Source of the DNA: Acidocella facilis ATCC 35904
GTDB lineage: Bacteria > Pseudomonadota > Alphaproteobacteria > Acetobacterales > Acetobacteraceae
Assembly: GCF_000687875.1 (NCBI RefSeq)
Contig: NZ_JHYG01000002.1
Coordinates: forward strand, 1 to 64,000
Direction: 5' to 3'
Length of the DNA stretch: 64,000 bases
Positions 39,744 to 49,409 of the stretch are shown in pieces; within the stretch, counting starts at the first letter, position 1, and every line of letters begins with the position of its first letter. The translations under genes were made by a program, and so were the position numbers. The notes beneath the pieces were generated by a model. It was given only the letters and a program-made list of their open reading frames with translations. It searched no databases and was not told where the DNA came from.

Positions 39744-42272
39744 TCAGCCTTCGCCCGGCCGCAACAACCGCAACTCGCGGTAGACGCCACTCTCCCGGGA
39801 AAAATTCCGGTTGTAATAAGGATCGAACGGTAAAACGTTTTCATAGCGCTGACGCATCACTTCATTCTCGAACATGAACCGCGCCAGCTTGGCTTGATCA
39901 AAATCATCACCGCGGCTGATGCTTTCCCGATGCTCCGCGACTGAATCCGGCATGAAGATGATTTTCAGTTTCGCCTGCCGCAGCTTCACGCACAAATCCA
40001 CGTCATTGAACGCCACCGAAAGCTCGTGCTCATCGAACCCGCCCACCTGCATAAACGCACTCTTGCGCACTAACATGCAGGCCGCCGTCACCGCCGAAAC
40101 CTCCTGCGCCGTTATGGCATGGGCAATATAGCCGGGCGCCTCGCCGCCCAGCCCGCGAAACGCATGGTCGGCCACGCCGCCAACCCCCAGCACCACGCCG
40201 GCATGTTGCACCGTCCCGTCAGGATAAAGCAATTTCGCGCCCACCGCGCCCACCCCCTCATCCGCCAACGCCTCATCCAGCATCCGCCGCAGCCAGCGCG
40301 GCTCCTGCACAAACACATCGTTATTCAGGAACAGCAGGAACGGATATTTCGCCGCCGCCACGCCGATATTATTGATCCGCGAATAGTTGAACGGCTCGGC
40401 GATCCGCAACACCCTGGTGCCTTCGATATTCGCCTGCTCCGCCGCGAATTCCGCCGCCTCCGGGCTGGTCGACCAGTTATCCAGCAACAGAATTTCGTAG
40501 CTCACACCCTTGGTATGCGCCCGGATCGCCTCCACGCATTCGCGTGTCATCTCGACATGGTCGCGATACGGAATCAGGATCGACACACCCTGCGTCTTCA
40601 CCTGCGCGGCGGGGAATTTCCAATCCACCTGATAGCAGGTCAGCCCGCCGCGCGGGCTCACCTTCGCCGGCAGGCCGCGCCGCTCCAGATGCGCCGAAAC
40701 CGCCGCCGCCCCGGCCATCGCCGCCTTCGGCTTCGCCCCGGTCCCGGCAGCCGCCGTGGAGCTTGCGGTCTTGCGCCAATGATAGAGAATTTCCGGCACG
40801 TGATGAATTTCATCAGGCGTCAGCGCCTCGACCAGCCGCAACAGCAGATCATGGTCCTGCGCCCCGTCCAAAGCCGCATCCAATCCCCCCGCCGCGCGCA
40901 GGGTTTTCGCCTCCACCAGCACCAGATGGCAGATATAATTCACCTCCAGCAGGAAGCGATGATTGAAATCCGGCTTGAAATGCGGCTCGCTGAACGCCCC
41001 GCCGCGCTCCACCTTGTCCTCATCGGAATAAAGCAGCTTCGCGCCGCTCGCCGCCTGCGCCAGCAGCATGATCTCCAGCGCGCCGGGCTCCAGCAGATCA
41101 TCATGGTCGAAAAACGCGATGAAATCGCCCTTCGCCGCCTTCAGCCCGTCATTGGTCGCGCGCGCGATGCCGCCATTCTTCTTGCGCTCGATCAGCCTGA
41201 TCCGCGCATCCGCCGCCGCCAGATCCTTCATCACCGCGCTCAGCGTTTTGTCCCCGCCGGCATCGTCGATCAGCAGCAGCTCCCAGTTCTCATGGGTCTG
41301 CGCCTTCACGCTATCCACCGCCGCCAGGAAATCGCCCACCCCCGGCCGGTAAACCGGGCAGATCACCGAAATCTTCACCCCGGAGACATCCCGCACCCCG
41401 TAGATGGCGCGGGCGCGGGGCAGGGCGAGCGGCCGGCTCTCCAGCGCCCAGCGCGGATAATCCGCGAGCAGATAACGCTCCCGCGGGATCGCCGCCTTCA
41501 GCTCCTTCTTCAGATGATAGGCGAAGCTGAACAGCTCATCCGTGCGCTGGATCAGCTGCTCGATCTTCTCGCGCGCATTATCGCCAGGGAAAGAGATCTC
41601 CAGCGGGCTGCCGGTCAGCTCCTCGCGCTCCGGCAAGGCGAAGAATTTCAAACTCACCTGCTCGCGCCGGCGCAGTTCCGGCGGCGGCGCGAAGGCGAAG
41701 CCACAGGCCGCATCGCTGCCCACCGCCTGCGCCACATCGCCCCGGAACTGGTCCGCCAGCAGCTCGGCAATCGGCTGGCCCTCATGCGTCACCAGCACCC
41801 GCACCCCGCCCAGCTTGGTGCCGGCCTCATCATCCACCCGCAGCGCCCAGCCCTGGATCAGCCCGTCCACCATGCCATCCACCGTGGCCATCAAGCGCAC
41901 CGGCTTGCTCAGCACGAAGCTATATTCCTCCACCGCCCCGCCGGCGCGCGTGCTCACCGGCAGCAGCGCCCCGTCCAGCGTCACGAAGCGCATGCGATGC
42001 CGCACCCCGTCCCAATAGCGCTCGGGAATGTCATAGGTGAAGCCAATCCGGCTATTCGTCTGGTTCACCAGCCGCGCATCGTCACGATGCCCATCGCAGG
42101 CCATCACATCCTCGATCGCATCATCGATCATCACCCGCAGCTTCAGGCTCTCCGTCGGCCGCTCGAAATCCACCGCCCAGCCTTCCAGCCTTGATGTCTC
42201 GATCACATCCAGAAAACAAAGCAGCTGACGCTCGGGCCGCACCGCCGGAGCCTTCACGATCTTGCGCGCCAT
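39744..42272 (-). CDS. Glycosyltransferase with two GT2 domains
   Basis: 842 aa. A beta-rich N-terminal region (residues 1-260) is followed by the first GT-A domain (VKISVICPVYRPGVGD, FFDHDDLLEPGA with the DxD-like motif, and QDHDLLLRLVEA) and a second GT2 domain (GVSILIPYRDHVEMTREC, LFLNNDVFV, GFDEHELSVAFNDVDLCVKLRQ). It likely builds or extends surface polysaccharide. It starts 5 bp after the cysteine hydrolase gene, as the last gene of a four-gene minus-strand unit. A longer start upstream is unlikely. It is convergent with the phage repressor. Confidence 0.88.
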   Translation of the reverse strand: MARKIVKAPAVRPERQLLCFLDVIETSRLEGWAVDFERPTESLKLRVMIDDAIEDVMACDGHRDDARLVNQTNSRIGFTYDIPERYWDGVRHRMRFVTLDGALLPVSTRAGGAVEEYSFVLSKPVRLMATVDGMVDGLIQGWALRVDDEAGTKLGGVRVLVTHEGQPIAELLADQFRGDVAQAVGSDAACGFAFAPPPELRRREQVSLKFFALPEREELTGSPLEISFPGDNAREKIEQLIQRTDELFSFAYHLKKELKAAIPRERYLLADYPRWALESRPLALPRARAIYGVRDVSGVKISVICPVYRPGVGDFLAAVDSVKAQTHENWELLLIDDAGGDKTLSAVMKDLAAADARIRLIERKKNGGIARATNDGLKAAKGDFIAFFDHDDLLEPGALEIMLLAQAASGAKLLYSDEDKVERGGAFSEPHFKPDFNHRFLLEVNYICHLVLVEAKTLRAAGGLDAALDGAQDHDLLLRLVEALTPDEIHHVPEILYHWRKTASSTAAAGTGAKPKAAMAGAAAVSAHLERRGLPAKVSPRGGLTCYQVDWKFPAAQVKTQGVSILIPYRDHVEMTRECVEAIRAHTKGVSYEILLLDNWSTSPEAAEFAAEQANIEGTRVLRIAEPFNYSRINNIGVAAAKYPFLLFLNNDVFVQEPRWLRRMLDEALADEGVGAVGAKLLYPDGTVQHAGVVLGVGGVADHAFRGLGGEAPGYIAHAITAQEVSAVTAACMLVRKSAFMQVGGFDEHELSVAFNDVDLCVKLRQAKLKIIFMPDSVAEHRESISRGDDFDQAKLARFMFENEVMRQRYENVLPFDPYYNRNFSRESGVYRELRLLRPGEG

Positions 42273-42277
42273 TCGTC

Positions 42278-42928
42278 TCACCCTGCCTTCGCGATTTCGT
42301 CCAGCAGCGCCTGCGTGGTCAGCTGCCGGCAATAGCCCTTATTGTTGAACAGCGCGCTGTCATGCCGTGCCTGGGTCTGGGTCGCCACCGCATCCACCGG
42401 CAGGCTGACCAGATAGCCGAGATCGCACGCATCCCGCACGGCGGAATCCACGCATTGGTCGGTCAGCGCGCCGGTGATGATCAGCTGGCTCTTGCCCATA
42501 TTGCGCAGCAGATAATGGATATGGGTCGAAATGAATACCGAGGACGAGCCCTTCGCCAGCACGATCTCATCGCCCCGCGGCGCCAGCGCCTCGATCACCT
42601 GCGCATCCCAGCTCTGATGATGGCAGAAAAACCCGGTAATCTTGTAATCCAGGCTGAGATCGCGCCCATCGCGCGTCAGCGCCGCCATCACCGTGTAGAT
42701 CACCTCAATCCCCGCCGCGCGGCTGGCCGCGATCAGCTTCTGCATGTTGGGGATCGCCCGTGCCCGCATCTCCTTGAAGAAAAAGCCGTATTTCGCTTCC
42801 TTCTCGGCCGGGTCGATGCCGGCATATTCGCCGCCATCCTCCATGATGTAATTCTGCGCGTCGATCACCAGCAGCGCGGTCTGGGCGGGCACCACCGGCA
42901 CATTCCGGCTCAGGCCAAAATCCTTCAT
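42278..42928 (-). CDS. Cysteine hydrolase, isochorismatase family
   Basis: 216 aa. The catalytic triad is visible: Asp in LLVIDAQN, Lys in IVLAKGSSSVF and Cys in GALTDQCVDSAVRDA. The family cleaves amides or vinyl ethers (ureidoacrylate, nicotinamide, biuret or N-carbamoylsarcosine type); the substrate cannot be read from the sequence. The ATG overlaps the preceding stop (ATGA). Its neighbour is another amidohydrolase, so the pair may degrade a nitrogen compound. Confidence 0.87.
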   Translation of the reverse strand: MKDFGLSRNVPVVPAQTALLVIDAQNYIMEDGGEYAGIDPAEKEAKYGFFFKEMRARAIPNMQKLIAASRAAGIEVIYTVMAALTRDGRDLSLDYKITGFFCHHQSWDAQVIEALAPRGDEIVLAKGSSSVFISTHIHYLLRNMGKSQLIITGALTDQCVDSAVRDACDLGYLVSLPVDAVATQTQARHDSALFNNKGYCRQLTTQALLDEIAKAG

Positions 42929-43674
42929 GCCAGCGCCTCCAACGCCAAGGGTAAAAGCCGCGCCAGCCGCGCCGCCCATTCAACCTGCCCGGCCTCGTCG
43001 GCGATCAGATCCTGCCTGATCTCGATCTCCAGATAATCCAGCCCATTCCCCTCGGCATGCACCGGCACGCCGTAATCGCTCTCATCGCTCACCCGGTAAG
43101 GCGCATTCTCCCCCACCACCAGCCCGCCCTCGTCCCGCAGCAGGGAAGCCAGCGCCTTGGAGAGCCGGGGATTGCGGTTATACAAAACCGCCACCTGCAT
43201 CGGCCGCGCCTGGTCCAGATAGACCGGGGTGAAACTATGCATCGCCACGTAAACCGTGCGCGGCCGCGCCGCGATCATCCGGCCGATCGCGCCGTGATAC
43301 GGGTCGAAAATCGCCACCCGCCGCGCCGCCCGGCCGGCCTCGTCCAGCCCGATATTCCCCGGAATGGGCGTCGCCTCGCTGATTTCGGGACAGGCGCTGG
43401 CCCAATGCGGCTGCCGGTTGCAATCGATCACCAGCCGCGAATAAGCCTGCAAAATCGCGGTGGCATCCAGCGCCGCGCTTAAGCGCCTGGTCACCCCGGC
43501 AATGCCGATATCCCAGGCGATATGCCGCTCCATATCCTCTGGCCCCACCCCCAGATCCCCCAGCGCGCGCGGGATGGCGCGTCCGGCATGGTCGGCGGTC
43601 AGCAGAAACGGGCTCGCCCCGTCGGGGCGCAAAATCTCGTAAACCGGCGGCTCATCCGCCTGCAGCAGCCCCAT
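42925..43674 (-). CDS. N-formylglutamate amidohydrolase family protein
   Basis: 249 aa. SPFLLTADHAGRAIP near the N-terminus carries the zinc-binding motif of the family (H and E/D residues), with AWDIGIAGVTRRLSAAL, VIDCNRQP and VYVAMHSFTPVY further along. In histidine degradation the enzyme (HutG) releases formate from N-formylglutamate; here no other hut genes are near, so the substrate is open. The start at 43674 overlaps the histidine phosphatase stop (TGATG). Confidence 0.85.
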   Translation of the reverse strand: MGLLQADEPPVYEILRPDGASPFLLTADHAGRAIPRALGDLGVGPEDMERHIAWDIGIAGVTRRLSAALDATAILQAYSRLVIDCNRQPHWASACPEISEATPIPGNIGLDEAGRAARRVAIFDPYHGAIGRMIAARPRTVYVAMHSFTPVYLDQARPMQVAVLYNRNPRLSKALASLLRDEGGLVVGENAPYRVSDESDYGVPVHAEGNGLDYLEIEIRQDLIADEAGQVEWAARLARLLPLALEALA

Positions 43675-44204
43675 CAAAACCCCTCCGCCGGGTCATATTC
43701 CAGCCATTCCCCGTTCGCGACGGAGCGCCCGGTCAGCGCCAGCAGAAACCCCCAATGGCTCACCAGCAAGGTGCTGGCATGGTCCTCGCGCGCCGCCATC
43801 GCCGCCCGGAAGGCCCGGGCGCGCTCTTCTGTCGCCGCCTCGCTCTCGGTCTCCTCATGCCACCAGCGCGCCGGCAGATGCCCGAACTCATGGTGGGGAA
43901 AGCGCGTCGCCAGCAGGGCAGGGGGGGAGCCGATATCGCACACGAAGGCAGTGCGCTCGCGCACCTCATGCAGCACTTCGGCGGTCACCCCCGGCAGCGC
44001 CAGAAACGGCTCCGCCGTCTGCAAGGCGCGGGTGTAAGGCGAGACGATCACCCGCGTAATCCCGGCGCCCTGCAACGCCTGCGCCGCCGCGCGGGCCTGC
44101 TGATGCCCCAGCTCGGTCAGTTCCGGATCCTCGATCCCTGGGTCGCGCTTGGTCGCGGTAAAATGCAGATTGAAATAGCTTTGCCCGTGGCGGAGCAGGA
44201 ACAT
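43674..44204 (-). CDS. Histidine phosphatase family protein
   Basis: 176 aa from MFLLRHGQSYFN, with the RHG catalytic motif at residues 5-7. It shows GHQQARAAAQAL and VSPYTRALQTAEP, typical of phosphoglycerate-mutase-like phosphatases, and SHWGFLLALTG with the second catalytic His. AAGGA precedes the ATG. The substrate is unknown. It is the first gene of a minus-strand unit with NFGase-like, cysteine hydrolase and glycosyltransferase genes. Confidence 0.87.
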   Translation of the reverse strand: MFLLRHGQSYFNLHFTATKRDPGIEDPELTELGHQQARAAAQALQGAGITRVIVSPYTRALQTAEPFLALPGVTAEVLHEVRERTAFVCDIGSPPALLATRFPHHEFGHLPARWWHEETESEAATEERARAFRAAMAAREDHASTLLVSHWGFLLALTGRSVANGEWLEYDPAEGF

Positions 44205-44344
44205 GAAACTTCCTTCAAATTTGCCCGGCTTGCCGGGATGGCCCATTGCAACATATGTCTGCCCCCACGCCAACAGGCGCCGCGCCTTGCGCACCGCAAC
44301 CGGTTGCGCCAGTCTGACCGATCAAGTCTGGTTATGAATAGAGG

Positions 44345-45031
44345 ATGACAGTGGCCGATAACGCACTCCAATCGCTCGGCGGGTATCCCGTCGCCCTGGT
44401 GATCTTCGCGGGCATCGCGATCTTCCTCGTGCTGCGGCTGCGCGCCGTGCTCGGCAAGCGCGTCGGCTTCGAGAAACCGCAATCGCCCCCGCCCGGCCGC
44501 GCCGCCGCCGGCGCCGGCGCCCCGGTGATCGAGGGCCAGGCCCTGCCGGCGCAAACCGGGCGCGACGTGCCGGACCCGCGCTCCGAGCTCGGCCAGCGCC
44601 TGATGCAGATCGTCAATAACGACCCGCAATTCGACCCGCCGCACTTCATCACCCAGGCCGAGGCCGCCTTCCGCGCCATCGTCACCGGCTTCGCCAATGG
44701 TGACCGCGCGGCGCTGCAGGCGCTGCTCACCCCGCACGTGTACGAAACCTTCGCCGCCGCCATCACCGCGCGCGAGGCAGCCGGCGAGCGCCAGCGCACC
44801 GAGATCAAATCCATCCCCTCGATCAGCATCGAGGACGCGCAGCTCAGCGGCGATCTCGCGGTGGTGGTGGTGCGCTTCATCTCCGCCCAGACCAACGAGA
44901 AGCTGGACCAGAACGGCACCCCCATCCCCGGCAGCGCCGAAACCGGCGATGTGAGCGATCTCTGGACCTTCGAACGGCATTTGCGCGGGCCGGATAAAAA
45001 CTGGCGCCTGGCCGCGGCCCGCAGCGCGTAA
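44345..45031 (+). CDS. timA: Tim44/TimA family adaptor protein
   Basis: 228 aa. One N-terminal membrane helix (residues 14-34, YPVALVIFAGIAIFLVLRLRAVLG), a Pro/Ala-rich linker, and a Tim44-like domain from about residue 90 (FITQAEAAFRAIVTGFANGDRAALQALLTPHVYETF), with the closing LWTFERHLRGPDKNWRLAAA. It is an inner-membrane adaptor related to the mitochondrial Tim44 import factor. It lies directly upstream of mltA, a conserved pairing in this class. Confidence 0.85.
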   Translation: MTVADNALQSLGGYPVALVIFAGIAIFLVLRLRAVLGKRVGFEKPQSPPPGRAAAGAGAPVIEGQALPAQTGRDVPDPRSELGQRLMQIVNNDPQFDPPHFITQAEAAFRAIVTGFANGDRAALQALLTPHVYETFAAAITAREAAGERQRTEIKSIPSISIEDAQLSGDLAVVVVRFISAQTNEKLDQNGTPIPGSAETGDVSDLWTFERHLRGPDKNWRLAAARSA

Positions 45032-45032
45032 C

Positions 45033-46154
45033 ATGAAACTCCGCCGCGCCCTCGCCCTCACCTTCGCCAGCGCCAGCGCCCTGGCCCTCAGCGCCTGTGC
45101 GATCCCCCAGCAGCAAGCCGAAACCGGCCCCAACGCCGCCCCCGGCCACATCGTGGCGCTGGCCAGCCTGCCCGGCTGGCAGCAGGATAATCAGGCCGCC
45201 GCCCTGGCCAGCTTCGTCATCAGCTGCAAGCAGATCGCGCTGATGCCGCCGGACAGCGCCCTGGGCGGCACCGGCCTGGCGCGGGAGCGCGCCGGCCAGG
45301 CCGGGCTCTGGCAGCCCGCCTGCAACGCCGCCAAGGATGTGCCCCCCGGCGACCTCACCGCCGCCCGCGCCTTCTTCACCACCTGGTTCCAGGCCTATGA
45401 AATCCCCGGCCAGGGGCTCATCACCGGCTATTTCGAGCCGGAATTCCCCGGCTCGAAGAACCAGCGCCCCGGCTATGACGTGCCGCTCTACGCGAAGCCG
45501 CCCGTCGCCGCCCTGGCCAACCTGACCCGCACCGAGATCGATGACGGCGCGCTCACCCGCAAGGCGCCGGTCACCGCCTATGTCACCAACCCGGTCGATG
45601 CCTTCATGCTGCAGATCCAGGGCTCCGGCCGCATCCTGCTGCCCGATGGCCGCATCCTGCGCGTCGGCTTCGATGGCCAGAACGGCCAGCCCTACACCCC
45701 GATCGGCCGCGTCCTGGTGCAGATGGGCGCGCTGAAACCCGACGATGTCAGCTACCAGACCATCTCCGCCTGGCTGAAATCCCACCCTGCCCAGGCGCGC
45801 GAGGTGATGGAACAGAATCAGCGCTACGTCTTCATGCGCCCGCTCGGCAGCCTGCCGGCGAATGAGGGCGCCCCCGGCGCGCTCGGCGTGCCGCTCACCG
45901 CCGGCCGCTCGGTGGCGGTGGATAAATCCGCCCTGCCGCTCGGCGCCCCGCTCTTCATCGCCACCACCGACCCGGTCACCGGCCGCGCGATGGACCAGCT
46001 CGCCATCATCCAGGACACTGGCGGCGGCATTCACGGCCCGGACCGCGCCGATATCTTCTTCGGCGCCGGCGCCGATGCCGAGCAGATCGCCGGCTCCATG
46101 CGCCAGGCCGGGACACTCTATCTGCTGCTGCCCAAGCCCCAACCCGCCGCATGA
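45033..46154 (+). CDS. mltA: Membrane-bound lytic murein transglycosylase A
   Basis: 373 aa. A lipoprotein signal with LSAC lipobox (Cys near residue 23) is followed by the MltA core: LITGYFEPEFPGS (substrate groove), FMLQIQGSGRILLPDG and the 3D-domain QDTGGGIHGPDRADIFFGAG with the catalytic Asp. It cleaves the glycan backbone of peptidoglycan, forming anhydro-muramic ends, at the outer membrane. It starts one base after the timA stop. Confidence 0.93.
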   Translation: MKLRRALALTFASASALALSACAIPQQQAETGPNAAPGHIVALASLPGWQQDNQAAALASFVISCKQIALMPPDSALGGTGLARERAGQAGLWQPACNAAKDVPPGDLTAARAFFTTWFQAYEIPGQGLITGYFEPEFPGSKNQRPGYDVPLYAKPPVAALANLTRTEIDDGALTRKAPVTAYVTNPVDAFMLQIQGSGRILLPDGRILRVGFDGQNGQPYTPIGRVLVQMGALKPDDVSYQTISAWLKSHPAQAREVMEQNQRYVFMRPLGSLPANEGAPGALGVPLTAGRSVAVDKSALPLGAPLFIATTDPVTGRAMDQLAIIQDTGGGIHGPDRADIFFGAGADAEQIAGSMRQAGTLYLLLPKPQPAA

Positions 46155-46264
46155 CGCGCCCCGCGCCGGCCTTTTTCCCGAGGCCGCGCGGCCCCCGCCC
46201 GCCCGGCTTGTTCAGCGCCAGCCAACCGGCTACAGGCTGCACAATGCCGACAGGGACAATCTGA

Positions 46265-48157
46265 ATGACTTCCAGCGCAACCTCTTCCGGCGGCGTACCG
46301 GAAAAACTCAAGATGTCCGCGCTGATCGGCGTGCTTGGCGTCGTCTATGGCGATATCGGCACCAGCCCGCTCTACGCCCTGCAATCCTGCATCGCCTATT
46401 TCAAGGGCCCGCATCTGCAGGCGGTGGACGTGCTGGGGGTGCTCTCGCTGATCACCTGGGCGCTGATCCTCACCGTCACGCTGAAATACGTCACCTTCAT
46501 CATGCGCGCCGATAATAACGGCGAAGGCGGCACCCTCTCACTGATGGCCCTGGCCAGCCGCGTCGCCCGCAGCGAGCGCACCCGTGCCGCCGCCGGCATC
46601 ATCGGCATCGTCGGCGCCGGGCTGTTCTTCGGCGACGGCGTGATCACCCCGGCCATCTCCATCCTCTCCGCGGTGGAAGGCATCGAGGTCGTCGCTCCCT
46701 CCATGGGCAGCGCCGTGCTGCCCATCGCCATCGTGGTCATCGCCGGTCTGTTCCTGGTGCAGCGCCACGGCACCGCCACGGTCGGCCGCGCCTTCGGGCC
46801 GGTGATGGTGCTCTGGTTCCTCTGCCTCGGCCTGCTCGGCCTGCTCCAGCTGGTGCAGAATCCCGGCGTGCTGGTCGCCCTCAACCCCTGGTTCGGCGCC
46901 AGCTTCATCATCCGGCACGACAAAATCGCCTTCCTCACCCTCGGCGCCGTCGTCCTGGCCGTCACCGGGGCGGAGGCGCTCTACGCCGATATGAGCCATT
47001 TCGGCCGCCGCCCCATCCGCATCTCCTGGCTGTTCTTCGTGCTGCCCTGCCTGATCCTGAATTATTACGGCCAGGGCGCGCTGGTGATCGCCCACCCCAA
47101 CACCGCCGACAACCCCTTCTACAAGCTCGCTCCGCACGCGCTGCAGGTGCCGCTGATCGTGCTCGCCACGCTCGCCACCGTCATCGCCAGCCAGGCCGTC
47201 ATCACCGGCGCCTTCTCGGTCTCGCGCATGTGCGTGCAGCTTGGCCTGCTGCCGCGCATGGAGGTCCGCCACACCAATGAGAGCGAGCAGGGGCAGATCT
47301 ACGTGCCCCAGATCAACACCATCCTCGCCATCGGCGTGCTGCTGCTGGTGCTCACCTTCCGCTCCTCGGAAGCCCTGGCCTCGGCCTACGGCATCGCCGT
47401 CACCGGCACCTTCCTGTGCGACAACACCCTGGCCGCTTTCGTCTATCGCCGCCAGTTCGGCTGGTCGCGCCTGGCTACCATCCTGGTCTTCGGCGCCATC
47501 GGCATTGTCGATTTCGCCTTCTTCGCCGCCAATTCGCTGAAGATCTTCGAAGGCGGCTGGGTGCCGCTGGCCATCGGCCTCAGCATCATCCTGATCATGA
47601 CCACCTGGCGGCGCGGCCGCACGCTCATCATGGCCCGCTGGATGCAGGACAGCCTGCCGCTCGCCACCTTCCTCAACCGGCTGCCGCAATCGCGCATCGT
47701 CCGCGTCCCCGGCACCGCCGTCTTCATGACCGGCAATCTCGACTATGTGCCCAACGCCCTGCTGCACAACCTCAAACACAACAAAGTGCTGCACGAGCAG
47801 GTCTTCTTCGTCACCGTCCGCAATCTGGACGTCCCCCAGGCCGACCCCGGCGGGCGCGTCCATCTCGATGAAGCCGCCCCCGGCATCTACAAAGTGACCC
47901 TCTATTACGGCTTCATGGAAAGCCCGAACGTGCCCCGCGCCTTGGAAAGCCTGAGCGGCCAGGGCATCGAGTTCAAAGCCATGCAGACCAGCTATTTCCT
48001 CGGCCGCGAAACCGTGGTCCCGGCCTCGGTGCCGAAACTACGCTTCATCCGCCGCTGGCTGTTCCTGTTCATGGCCCGCAACGCCGTCACCGCCACGGAA
48101 TTCTTCCGTATTCCATCGGACCGGGTGGTGGAGCTCGGCGTGCGCATCGCCGTGTAA
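46265..48157 (+). CDS. kup: Low-affinity potassium transporter Kup
   Basis: 630 aa, the normal Kup length. [16 protein letters not shown] is the family signature at the N-terminus, with [11 protein letters not shown] and [20 protein letters not shown]-like segments. About 12 hydrophobic segments span residues 20-450, followed by a cytoplasmic C-terminal domain ([25 protein letters not shown]). It imports K+ with protons, suiting acidic habitats. It stands alone; a hairpin repeat follows the stop. Confidence 0.95.
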   Translation: MTSSATSSGGVPEKLKMSALIGVLGVVYGDIGTSPLYALQSCIAYFKGPHLQAVDVLGVLSLITWALILTVTLKYVTFIMRADNNGEGGTLSLMALASRVARSERTRAAAGIIGIVGAGLFFGDGVITPAISILSAVEGIEVVAPSMGSAVLPIAIVVIAGLFLVQRHGTATVGRAFGPVMVLWFLCLGLLGLLQLVQNPGVLVALNPWFGASFIIRHDKIAFLTLGAVVLAVTGAEALYADMSHFGRRPIRISWLFFVLPCLILNYYGQGALVIAHPNTADNPFYKLAPHALQVPLIVLATLATVIASQAVITGAFSVSRMCVQLGLLPRMEVRHTNESEQGQIYVPQINTILAIGVLLLVLTFRSSEALASAYGIAVTGTFLCDNTLAAFVYRRQFGWSRLATILVFGAIGIVDFAFFAANSLKIFEGGWVPLAIGLSIILIMTTWRRGRTLIMARWMQDSLPLATFLNRLPQSRIVRVPGTAVFMTGNLDYVPNALLHNLKHNKVLHEQVFFVTVRNLDVPQADPGGRVHLDEAAPGIYKVTLYYGFMESPNVPRALESLSGQGIEFKAMQTSYFLGRETVVPASVPKLRFIRRWLFLFMARNAVTATEFFRIPSDRVVELGVRIAV

Positions 48158-48165
48158 GAAGGATC

Positions 48166-48260
48166 GTGGGGAACTTTTTGAAAAAAGTCCCCCACCCCTC
48201 CTGCGGCTTTCCACCGCCGCTGCGCGGCGGCGGAACCTTGGCCGCCTCCGCCCTCCCAAA
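48166..48260. repeat. Intergenic hairpin repeat, second copy
   Basis: GTGGGGAACTTTTT pairs with AAAAAAGTCCCCCAC (48166-48195), followed by a CCGCCGC-TGC-GCGGCGG hairpin and CCCAAAAACTTTTG. It is clearly related to the block at 35207-35260. It lies between convergent kup and cca and probably acts as terminator for both. Confidence 0.7.
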
Positions 48261-48272
48261 AACTTTTGCTCC

Positions 48273-49409
48273 TCAGGGGCTGGGGAGGGTCTTGGCAAAA
48301 GCCAGACACCCCGCCCGGTCGGCCACGCAGCCACCCTCAAGCCACCATCCCCGCACCGCCGCCAGCACCTCACCCATCTTCGGCCCAGCCTGCACAACCC
48401 CGGCCAGATCCCGTCCCTGCAACGGAAACACTGGTCGCGCCATCGCTGACAGCCGCGCCCGCAGCGCCTCCCAGCCTGCGCCACCCCCGCCTTGCAGCCA
48501 AATCCGCCCGGCCAGCGCCTCATGCCCGGCCAGCGCCAGAGCGCGGCGCAACGCCGCATCCTCATCCTCCGGCCCAGTCCCCAACGGTAGCCGCCACGCG
48601 GCCAGCAAAGCCGCCTCCGCCCCGCTCAGCTTCAACCGCCGCGCCAAATCCTCATCACTCAGCGCCGCCACCCGCAATAACGGCTCCAATGGCGCCCCGC
48701 GCCCCAGCAGCGCCGCCAACCTTTCAACCCTGGCCCCCGGCAGCACCATTTCCAGCACCCCGGTCTCGCCCATCAGCGCCACGGCCCGCAGCGGGGCAGG
48801 GGCGGCCAAAATCTTCTTCACCTCGCTCCACACGCGCTCCGCCGAAAGCTGCCGCAAGCCTTCACGCCCGTTCCTGATCGCCGCCAGCGCCGCCGCATCC
48901 GCCTCCCCCCGCCCATAGCGCGCGAAGAACCGGAAAAACCGCAAAATCCGCAGATAATCCTCGGCCACCCGCTCTGCCGCCGCGCCGACAAACCGCACCA
49001 CCCCCGCCGCCAGATCCGCCTGGCCGCCGAAATAATCGAAAATCTCGCCCGCTTGCGTGCAGCTCATCGCATTGATGGTGAAATCCCGCCTGGCCGCATC
49101 CTCCCGCCAGTCATCGGTAAACTCCACGCGCGCACGCCGCCCATCCGTCTCCACATCGCGGCGCAGCGTCGTCACCTCAAACCCATGCCCCGCCGCCACC
49201 AATGTCACCGTCCCATGCGCCAGCCCGGTCGGCACCGCCTTCAGCCCCGCCGCCCTGGCGCGCCGCATCACCTCCTCCGGCGCCAGCGGCGAGGCCATGT
49301 CCACATCCGCCACCGCCCGCCCGGCCAGCATGTCACGCACAGCCCCCCCCACCATCCGCGCCTCCGGCAGCGCCGCCCACACCAACGCCAAGCCCGGCAG
49401 ATCGATCAC
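48273..49409 (-). CDS. cca: CCA tRNA nucleotidyltransferase
   Basis: 378 aa from a GTG at 49409 that overlaps the NUDIX stop (GTGA). The polymerase head shows MVGGAVRDMLAGR and DVDMASPLAPEEVM (DxD metal site), RRDFTINAMS, and DYFGGQADLAAGVVRFVGA. It adds or repairs the CCA end of tRNAs. The C-terminus is helical as in class II enzymes. The longer frame upstream lies inside the NUDIX gene and is not used. A conserved order DUF1285-NUDIX-cca is seen. Confidence 0.92.
   Translation of the reverse strand: MIDLPGLALVWAALPEARMVGGAVRDMLAGRAVADVDMASPLAPEEVMRRARAAGLKAVPTGLAHGTVTLVAAGHGFEVTTLRRDVETDGRRARVEFTDDWREDAARRDFTINAMSCTQAGEIFDYFGGQADLAAGVVRFVGAAAERVAEDYLRILRFFRFFARYGRGEADAAALAAIRNGREGLRQLSAERVWSEVKKILAAPAPLRAVALMGETGVLEMVLPGARVERLAALLGRGAPLEPLLRVAALSDEDLARRLKLSGAEAALLAAWRLPLGTGPEDEDAALRRALALAGHEALAGRIWLQGGGGAGWEALRARLSAMARPVFPLQGRDLAGVVQAGPKMGEVLAAVRGWWLEGGCVADRAGCLAFAKTLPSP

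Noticed and set aside
13273-39750. GCTCAGCCT at 13273-13281 and 39742-39750 as att repeats
   Set aside because: Only 9 bp, the word also occurs near 11866, and the right copy lies inside the glycosyltransferase stop region. It is expected by chance in this sequence.
46151-46264. 37-codon frame between mltA and kup, possible remnant of the Smr gene that often follows mltA
   Set aside because: It shows no Smr features, is Pro/Arg-rich and ends exactly at the kup start. It is more likely untranslated spacer.
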